This document shows positions 57,276-64,000 of a stretch of DNA of 64,000 nt, one piece after another. The translations under genes and the position numbers were made by a program. Origin of the DNA: Maylandia zebra (taxonomy: Eukaryota; Chordata; Actinopteri; Cichliformes; Cichlidae); NCBI RefSeq assembly GCF_041146795.1, contig NC_135168.1, positions 39,812,370 to 39,876,369 on the forward strand. The letters run 5' to 3'. The notes under the pieces were generated by a model that ran no database searches, was not told the DNA's origin, and worked only from the letters and a program-made list of their open reading frames with translations. The stretch's first letter is position 1. Each line of letters starts with the position of its first letter.

Positions 57276-57484
57276 TGTCAAGGTTGGTTAGGTGAAGGAC
57301 TTAATTGCAAGACTTAAAGCTGGTTGAAAGTAAAAGGGGGTTTATTTACAGAGGAAAACCAGGTGAAATATATACATATAAACAGTACAGCAGGGGAAGA
57401 GGGGCTCTGGGGAAACCAGGGGAGAATGTCCAGTGCAGGGAAATATCCACACTCCTCTTTGCATTGTCTGTGACTACAAGCACT

Positions 57485-57486
<2 letters not shown>

Positions 57487-57572
<86 letters not shown>
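57487..57572. repeat. (TA)n microsatellite
   Basis: About 43 TA units, abutting the hAT-like element. A shorter TA run continues at 59,375-59,386 on the other side. Confidence 0.95.
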
Positions 57573-57575
<3 letters not shown>

Positions 57576-57748
57576 GGGTGCAACGATACACAAAATTCAC
57601 GGTTTGGTTCGGTTCGATACTTTGGTGTCACAGTTCGATATATTTTCGATACAAAAAAAAATGTTCATGCCTTTTTAATTTGTCATTTATTAAAATTATA
57701 AATATATATTTTAACTCAAAAGTACAGTTTTTAAATTTAACCCTAACC

Positions 57749-58106
57749 CTTGTGCGTGTTTTTTATTTTGACAGCGAATGCGCACCTGCGGACCACTTAT
57801 GTGCAGCCCCGGTAATTTAGCTCGTATAGTGCGTGTGTAAAAGCAGCAGGATATATATCTTAGTTCTGCTGAGCCAAATAAGACAGGTCAGGGTGAAGAA
57901 GTGACAGCCAAAGAAAAGCTTACCACAAAACGGAAAAGTTATGACAAATCAGACTATAAGGCAAAAAGAAAGTGCAGCTTTATGGTTCCATGGACAAAAG
58001 AATTTCTGTGGCTGCAATATGACGAGCTATATAACCGGGGCTGCACATAAGTGGTCCGCAGGTGCGCATTCGCTGTCAAAAAAAAAAAAAAAAAAACGCG
58101 CACAAG
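57749..58106. mobile_element. Nested foldback element
   Basis: About 90-bp inverted arms starting cttgtgcg and containing gacagcgaatgcgcacctgc and ggaccacttatgtgcagcc, separated by roughly 180 bp. A third, direct partial copy of an arm occurs at about 58,435-58,495. There is no open frame of its own. Confidence 0.7.
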
Positions 58107-58182
58107 ATATGAAGTTGCAAAGTGTGTTTGCATACATAAGATTTTCTGGAGGAGGACAGACATTTGTTTAGAACTCTTAAAG

Positions 58183-58452
58183 ATGTCGAAGAAGCAAGCT
58201 CCCTTAAGCAATAACTTTGGTGTTCCTCCACCTCCAAACAAATGTCAGAAGGAGTCCGAACCACAAAAGAAGCGCGTATTCTCAGAAGAGTGGTTGCAGG
58301 AGGTGAGCTGGCTTCAAACAAATGATGAACGCACAGAGATGTGGTGCGGAATGTGCCGTGAAAATCCCACTCTAGTGGACAAAAACGGTGCCTTTTATTT
58401 GTATGCAAACGCGTGTTGCAACTTCTTATCTGGTGCGCGTCTTTTATTTTGA
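58183..58452 (+). pseudogene. hAT transposase fragment with TTF-type zinc finger
   Basis: Starts MSKKQAPLSNNFGVPPPP and reaches KKRVFSEEWLQEVSWLQ, then MWCGMCRENPTLVDKNGAF, the zinc-finger N-terminus of ZNF862-like transposases. A second block (about 58,560-58,816) continues the family pattern with TSHFKKAPIRTHEKCKKC and LCKLQKANGLDLGSTY. The 110 bp between them could be an intron (donor candidate gtgttgc) or an insertion carrying a foldback arm. No DDE catalytic region is present. Confidence 0.7.
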
Positions 58453-58973
58453 CAGCGAATGCCACATGCGGACCACTTATGTGCACCCGTGTAAATAACA
58501 TAATGTTCTGCCGGGTGTGTTGTTGGTTTTCTCTCGATTTCTGAGTCGACAAGCGCCTTTGTTACTGGGACCAGTCATTTTAAGAAAGGCCCCCATTAGA
58601 ACCCATGAGAAATGCAAGAAATGCATTATTGCTCAGTCTGCAATATCTTTCCCAGAACAAACACCAATTGCAAATAACATACTAAAAATAAACCTGAAAA
58701 ATCTGTTTAGAACAGCGTACTATGTTGCAAAGAGTGAACTACCACTGGCAAAATTTATCAGTCTTTGCAAACTTCAAAAAGCAAATGGCCTAGATCTTGG
58801 TTCCACTTACCTCTGACCCGTGACTTCAGTGGAAATTTCAAATTCAGGATCTGACACAGACTGATTCATGTCCTACACAGTTCTTACAAGTTCATAGAAA
58901 TTTCTGTTCAATTAGAACCAAGTATTTGAGTTGATGATTGTAATTTTTATACAATGTTGTAATTTGTTTTCAA

Positions 58974-59063
58974 CAATTTTTTGATTAATGTTTTGTTTCC
59001 TTTACAATATTATACTTTAATGTATAATATTGTAAAGGAAACAAAACATCAATCAAAAAATTG
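58974..59063. repeat. Long hairpin with 41-bp arms
   Basis: Arms 58,974-59,014 and 59,023-59,063 are inverted with a single mismatch and an 8-base loop (ctttaatg). It is AT-rich, with tttcctttacaatattata at the stem tip. Confidence 0.9.
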
Positions 59064-59383
59064 CTCTCTTTTTTATTCGGGCTACTTACATTTATTTTGG
59101 GCTACCAAAAACTGAAGAGTCCCTGCCCGAAGGGCTACCAGGGATTTTGAAATTTTGAGAGCCCTGAGATATATTTATTTTTTTAATTACTTTTGTTTCA
59201 GCAACATTAAATTTAAAAACTGTACTTTTGAGTTAAAATATATATTTATAATTTTAATAAATGACAAATTAAAAAGGCATGAACATTTTTTTTGTATTGA
59301 AAAAATATCGAACCGTGACACCAAAGTATCGAACCGAACCGAACCGTGAATTTTGTGTATCGTTGCACCCCTAGTATATATAT

Positions 59384-59730
59384 ATACATGGTGGTGGCTA
59401 ACCAACCGGAGATTGTGGTGGTAGACAAACAGAAGAAGACGGCCATAGTGATCGATGTAGCGGTTCCGAATGACAGCAACATCAGGAGGAAGGAACACGA
59501 GAAGCTCAAGAAATACCAAGGGCTCAGAGAAGAGCTCGAGAAGATGTGGAAGGTGAAGGTGATGGTGGTCCCAGTGGTAATCGGAGCACTAGGTGGGGTG
59601 ACTCCCAAACTTGGCGAGTGGCTCCAGCAGATCCCGGGAACAACATTGGAGATCTCTGTCCAGAAGAGCGCAGTCCTGGGAACAGCTAAGATACTGCGCA
59701 GGACCCTCAAGCTCCCAGGCCTCTGGTAGA
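59384..59730 (+). mobile_element. R2/R4-type LINE C-terminus with restriction-like endonuclease
   Basis: An open frame reading QPEIVVVDKQKKTAIVIDVA, then RRKEHEKLKKYQGLREELEK and ends RRTLKLPGLW. The first block fits the PD-(D/E)XK-type endonuclease of R2-superfamily LINEs, which lies at the protein C-terminus. The 3' untranslated part has cgcccgcaggggcgagtg, then T12 and an AT tail. It is heavily 5'-truncated, joined directly to the (TA)n tract. Confidence 0.75.
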
Positions 59731-59799
59731 GGACCCGAGCTCGAAGGATTGACCGCCCGCAGGGGCGAGTGGGGAATTTTTTTTTTTTTAATATATTTA

Positions 59800-60860
59800 T
59801 TTCATCTGATCTCTGTACGAGTGATGCAACAGGTTTGAGCTCATCAGACTTGTTAAAGTCTGACAAGTTCAGCAGTGTTGTTACAGATGTGTGTTTGTGC
59901 ACACATGTGTGCCTTTTATAATGGCAGATCATTTCCAAGTTGTACACTAGATTACTAATGACCACAATAACAGAAACAGCAGTTTGTCTTTGGGGTTTAA
60001 ACTGATCTTTTGTTTGGTGATAAGGATACGTTCTCCAAGAAAGTTGGTGAGTGTCATTTCACAGAATAGAAGCACAGATATTTGCACAGTATGCTTGTAC
60101 AGACTGTACAAACAGGAAGTGTTTGTCTGTGATGACTCAATGACCTTGAATTGCCTGTATAAATGTTTTATTTCATTTTAAATGTATCTTCGGGCTTCTT
60201 TTTGTTTCCTTTAGCACTTCTGTTGAAGCTGTTCCTCGAACACCTCCAATGCTGTCTGATTTTGTGATGTTACAGCATCACGTTGCTGCTTTGTGACTGA
60301 ATTAGTTCTATGAAGATTTTTAGGCACAATCCAAACAACTGGTTCCTTGTTTTTACTGTCTGAAAATTATCACCCATTGTTTTAAAGAATGTTTACTCAC
60401 GGCGGTTTCAATATTTGTTCTGTCAGCAGTGTTATCTTTTAAGGTACATGAGTGATGTGCTTGCTAACAAAGCCAGTGGCCAGCAAAGGTTGTTCTGCAT
60501 TTATCCTCTAAATGTACATAAATAAATGTAACTAAATAGGGTTCTTGACTGTGCCCCACATTTTCTACAAAAGAAAAAACACCTGGGTTGTAATATGAGT
60601 TTTTTTTATACTGAAACTTGAAATGCATTTTTAGTCATGAAATAACCAGGAAAAAATAATGAAGTTTAATAACCATTGTTACATAAAATATCCCAAAAGT
60701 GTTTATGTGCATAGTCAGACACTAAAGAGTTGCTTTCTCCAGACTTTGCACAGAGCACTGCATTCATCAGATAGAGAAGGACTGCCTGAACAGAACAGAA
60801 GAGAGTAAAGTTTAACCTTCAAAAAATGCTTTGGAAGATTTCCCACATTTAAACCCCAAA
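59800..60860. other. No gene seen
   Basis: Between the R2-type fragment and the SINE. Only short, unsupported frames. Confidence 0.5.
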
Positions 60861-60867
60861 TTAATAA

Positions 60868-61170
60868 CAATGGATTGCATTTATATAGAGCTTTTTGAGG
60901 CCCTCAAAGCACTATACAATTCCACTATTCATTCACTCTCACATTCACACACTGGTGTGTGTCAAGCTACAGTTGTAGCCACAACTGCCCTGGGGCAGAC
61001 AGACAGAAGCCAGGCTGCCATATCGCGCCATCGGCCCCTCTGGCCATCACCAGTGGGTGAAGTGGCTTGCCCAAGGACACAACAACTTAGACTGTCCGAG
61101 CCGGGGCTCGAACCAGCAACCTTCTGATTACAAGACGAACTGCCAACTCTTGAGCCACGATCGCCCCTTT
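60868..61170 (-). mobile_element. tRNA-derived SINE, second copy
   Basis: Minus-strand copy of the SINE at 54,243. The tail side (ggattgcatttatatagagc) is at the left; the tRNA-like head with ggttcgagccccggctcgg on the minus strand is at the right. Confidence 0.85.
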
Positions 61171-61174
61171 GAAT

Positions 61175-62125
61175 TAAGTAAAGCAATTAAGACCAGATAG
61201 ATCACGTATTCAATTAAATCTTGGAAGCATTGTAAAACAATTATTATCAGAGGAAGTAATGTTTTTGTGATGGCGGGTGTAGAAGAAAGAAAAAGCCAAC
61301 AGACCATCCCTTTCATACCTGCACATGGCCCCTATACTTGAAATGATAACCTTCTAGAGGCCTCCCCTCATGTGACATGATAAAGAAACCACTGACAGTT
61401 GTCACACCTGTCAACCAGTTATTACCTAATAACAACCAGTTATTAGAAGCACTTCTTTTGTCCTGTCTTCCTCCATCTTAACATCTTTGGACGTGATTTC
61501 TGTGATTGCTGCTACTGTTGTGCATGTTGAAATAAACTGGCATTGACATGTTTGATGGGTTCATAAAGAATTTGTCCTACCAATATAAAAATATAACCAT
61601 TATAAACCAGCTAAACTGCACATGCAGACCAATGGTTCTGTTGTTTAACCTGCTCTCACAGACATACATGGGTAGATAATAGACAAAAAAAATGTCGCCC
61701 AGTAAACCTGATACAGTACAACAGCACAAGCGACTGGAACCTTCAAAATGATCATACAGTGGCTGCTGCAGGACAAACAGACAGCCAAGTGAGATCCAAA
61801 ACAAAGAAGTTTCATTAACATTCCCACTTTTTGCATTAAATATAGGGAATTGTTTTCGATTAGTCAGTATCACGAAAATGCATCATAGTAATTCTGAAGG
61901 ATGTTATGTGACTGGTTTTGGTGTTTTGTTAGCAGGTTTATTCAAAATGGTAGGGAAGGATTTGCAGGAAATGTTTTACCAGAGGTGAGGCATGGCCTAG
62001 TGCAGAAATGATAACAAAGTTGAATTTGATTACAGATTTGTTTGTTTTTAAAATATTTACTATTTTGAGGAAAAGTAGGTAGTTGAAATCATATCATTAT
62101 AAATAAATATCACACTCTAAAAGAA
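61175..62125. other. No gene seen
   Basis: AT-rich spacer before the repeat at 62,131, with no feature that I can support. Confidence 0.5.
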
Positions 62126-62130
62126 GTGTT

Positions 62131-62910
62131 GGAAGCGCCACGTCCGGTGTGGCAGACGTGTGGAGTTTGTAGAAAGGACCCAAAATGCAGCAGCTCTGGT
62201 GCAGGTGAGTATTTATTGAACAAAAGTGGATACAAACAGAAATGGCGAGGGTGAGCATGAACTAAGAAAACCTAAACTGGAAAAACTAACAGAACTAACC
62301 AGAAACCAAGATGCAGGGAGGTACGAGGAAATACACAAAGAGACGGACGGAGAGACGGACGGAGAGACGCAGGGAGACCGAGGGGAACAACACAGACGGG
62401 TGAACACACACTATAAATACACACACCAGTAATCAGAGGATGGGAAACAGGAGGGAAACACTCGGAGCAAAACAAAACAGGAGCACTAGAAGGTCACAAA
62501 ACAGAACACGAGTCCAAAACCAAAAGAAGACAAAAAAAGAAACACACTGGGGCTCAAGAAAACAAAGTCCAAAACAGAACACTTCAGGGGGCCGACAACA
62601 CAGGAGCCCGAGGGCCAACCATGTGGACGGCAACGGCGGCGACAAGCAGGCAGTTCAGGGGGCCGACCGTGCGGACGGCAACGGCGGCGATGTGGAAACA
62701 GTTCAGGGGGCCGACCGTGCGGAAGGCAGCGGCGGCGATAACACTGGTCCGGGGGCCAGCCGTGCAGAAGGCAGTGGCGGCGACTCAGGCGAAGTGGGTC
62801 TGGGGACCACCCACGACGGCCATGGCGCCTGACCAATAGCCTGGAAAGTGGCCGGTTAACAGCAGACCCAGACAAGGCTGAACCAGGCGACGTTGAAGGC
62901 GAAGACACGG
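62131..62910 (-). repeat. Unclassified dispersed repeat (inverted copy) with GC-rich extension
   Basis: Read on the minus strand it ends ttcaataaatactcacctg, then gctgcattttgggtccttt, matching the end motif of the repeats at 19.5 and 57.2 kb. The body contains a 48-bp minisatellite (62,614-62,805) open in more than one frame on both strands. The family remains unidentified. Confidence 0.55.
62614..62805. repeat. GC-rich 45-48-bp minisatellite
   Basis: Four imperfect units around gccgaccgtgcggacggcaa then cggcggcga. Plus-strand translation gives repeats like GADRADGNGGD; minus-strand gives RRRCRPHGRPPEL. Period is a multiple of three in the first units, which keeps both frames open. Confidence 0.85.
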
Positions 62911-62914
62911 AGGT

Positions 62915-64000
62915 AAAAAAGAAATTTAACCTCAGTCAAGTTGAATTACAAACACCACTAAGTGCGGCACATTTTCTTACTCTTAAATCCCCCAAATTAT
63001 TATCTAAAATATACAGAACACTTTCTAAATTAGATGAATCAATATCCCTTCCTACTGCAAAGTGGGAAGCAGATTTATCAGTCAACCTAGACCAAAACTT
63101 CTGGTCTCAGATTTGCTTAAAAACTTTTAAATTAATTAAAAATCCCAGTCTGCAATTAATACAATACAAAATACTTCATAGAGTGCACTATACAGGTCAT
63201 CGGATGTTCAAGATGGGCTTTACATCTTCCAACAACTGCTCACACTGTCAAGGCAATACACCAGACAATTACATCCACGCTCTTTGGTTCTGTCCACCAG
63301 TGCAAAAGTTTTGGCGCGAGATATGTGAAGACTTATCAAAATGTCTGAAATGTAACATTCCAACCTCCCCCTTAGTGTGTTTGTTGGGCAGCTTAGATAA
63401 TGTCACTTCAGAAAAGAATATAGCCCATATGATCTTCACTGCCCTATGCATAGGCAAGAAAACAGTCCTCATGAACTGGAAAAATAAAAATAATCTTAAT
63501 TCTAACCAATATAGAAATTATCTATTAGATTACATTAGTCTTGACACAGCCTCTGCCACCACATTAGATCAATTGCTCTGGGCCCCTTTTATCAGCTCCA
63601 TCACCTAGTGGGGGGTCATAGTTTGGTCCCGCCTTCACTGTTGTGATTGGTGAGGGGGTAGGGACAGGGTTAGGGCGTCGGGGGGTTCCCCGGAGGCATC
63701 TTCCTTGGGGGGCTCAACCCGGGGTAGCGGTCACGTCCGGTTGAGGGCTCTGTTGGCTCTCAGGTGACTGTTTCCTCGCGGCTGCGTGCAGCGGGGCTAG
63801 GGGAGGGTCTGTGCTGACGGACGTGGGTTACTGACCTGGCAACCTGGCTGCCCCTGGGTGGGTCCGGGATGGGCGTGAGGTTTTGGGGGCGCTCCGTCTC
63901 TGGGCTGGGGCCCGGGCCGGGCCTCGGGGGCTCGGGTCCTGGTTGGTGTGTTGCCGGGGTTGTGGGCGGGTGGGTGCATGGGGGCCCGGCCCTGGAGCAG
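62915..64000 (+). mobile_element. L1-type LINE 3' end, running off the window
   Basis: Coding for the L1 ORF2 C-terminus up to 63,608, including the Cys/His block CSHCQGNTPDNYIHALWFC and the end DQLLWAPFISSIT. The 3' untranslated region is very GC-rich with many runs of three to six G (from 63,610 onward). The 5' part is missing, joined at about 62,915 to the repeat before it. The 3' end is beyond base 64,000. Confidence 0.85.

Larger units (their letters stand above)
57573..59373 (+). mobile_element. hAT-like transposon inside a (TA)n tract, defective
   Basis: 1.8 kb with inverted ends TAGGGGTGCAACGATAC and GTATCGTTGCACCCCTA. The inverted similarity extends over at least 70 bp (ttcacggttcggttcg-type repeats). 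Two coding blocks resemble the N-terminal part of ZNF862-like hAT transposases. The catalytic part is missing, so it cannot move itself. A foldback unit (57,749-58,106) and a long hairpin (58,974-59,063) are nested within it. Confidence 0.8.

Noticed and set aside
57737-57751. Telomere-like ccctaaccct.
   Set aside because: Under two full hexamer units; too short to mean an interstitial telomere.
59346-59729. 127-codon frame as a host protein.
   Set aside because: Sequence matches the C-terminal endonuclease of R2-superfamily LINEs.
62440-62832. 130-codon plus-strand frame as a host gene.
   Set aside because: It lies within a dispersed repeat and a minisatellite; openness is explained by repeat period and base composition.
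1-64000. CRISPR arrays, operons, riboswitches or phage features.
   Set aside because: No spaced direct repeats of that kind; introns, SINEs, LINEs and tRNAs show a vertebrate nuclear genome.

Overview
The window is nuclear DNA of a ray-finned fish, most likely a percomorph and possibly a cichlid. The grounds are low gene density, many (TA)n and (TG)n tracts, teleost repeat families (L2-, RTE-, L1- and R2-like LINEs, Tc1, hAT-type MITEs, a tRNA-derived SINE, Penelope-like fragments) and intron-containing immunoglobulin-receptor genes. The species is an inference. No plasmid, phage, operon or CRISPR feature is present.

Left part (1-25 kb). A tandemly duplicated module carries two minus-strand host genes: a receptor with signal peptide, one V-type Ig domain and one membrane helix, and a very compact two-exon gene for a small hydrophobic protein that I do not recognise. 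Copy A (from before base 1 to about 11,935) and copy B (about 17,177 to 25,240) each gained private insertions after duplicating. Copy A holds a whole-looking Ty3/Gypsy element with identical LTRs (180-6952) and a DNA transposon between (TA)n tracts (7282-8236). Copy B holds a Penelope-like inverted unit (17,834-18,419), an unclassified repeat (about 19,105-19,555) and a 5'-truncated L2/CR1-type LINE (22,324-25,179). For several of these the other copy shows the empty site. The small gene looks intact in B and dead in A. Between the copies lie a decayed L1 (13.1-15.4 kb), a MITE and an orphan signal-peptide exon (16,266-16,314).

Middle part (25-37.8 kb). An old RTE-like LINE is split by a solo LTR. 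Then comes a cluster of tRNA-Gln and tRNA-Leu genes and relics in both orientations with duplicated flanks. Next is a full-length 7SL (SRP) RNA gene, with a recognisable upstream promoter, cut in two by a LINE 3' end. The stretch 33.8-37.8 kb holds no gene I can support.

Right part (37.8-55.2 kb). A second, related receptor family lies on the minus strand. One complete gene (37,826-42,517) encodes a signal peptide, a V-type Ig domain, a membrane helix and a tail with two ITIM-like motifs. It is followed by two broken relatives (44,644-47,971 and about 53,970-55,123) and an orphan first exon (51,876-51,924). The cluster shows birth-and-death evolution, with a shared ETS-like promoter motif, a large deletion, a lost splice donor, a frameshift and SINE and Tc1 insertions.

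The last 9 kb is mostly mobile DNA: a hAT-like element in a (TA)n tract with a nested foldback, the C-terminus of an R2-type LINE, a SINE, a GC-rich minisatellite and the 3' end of an L1 running off the window.

Exon structures were read by eye from GT-AG sites, codon phase and comparison between copies. Coordinates of degenerate repeats are approximate.
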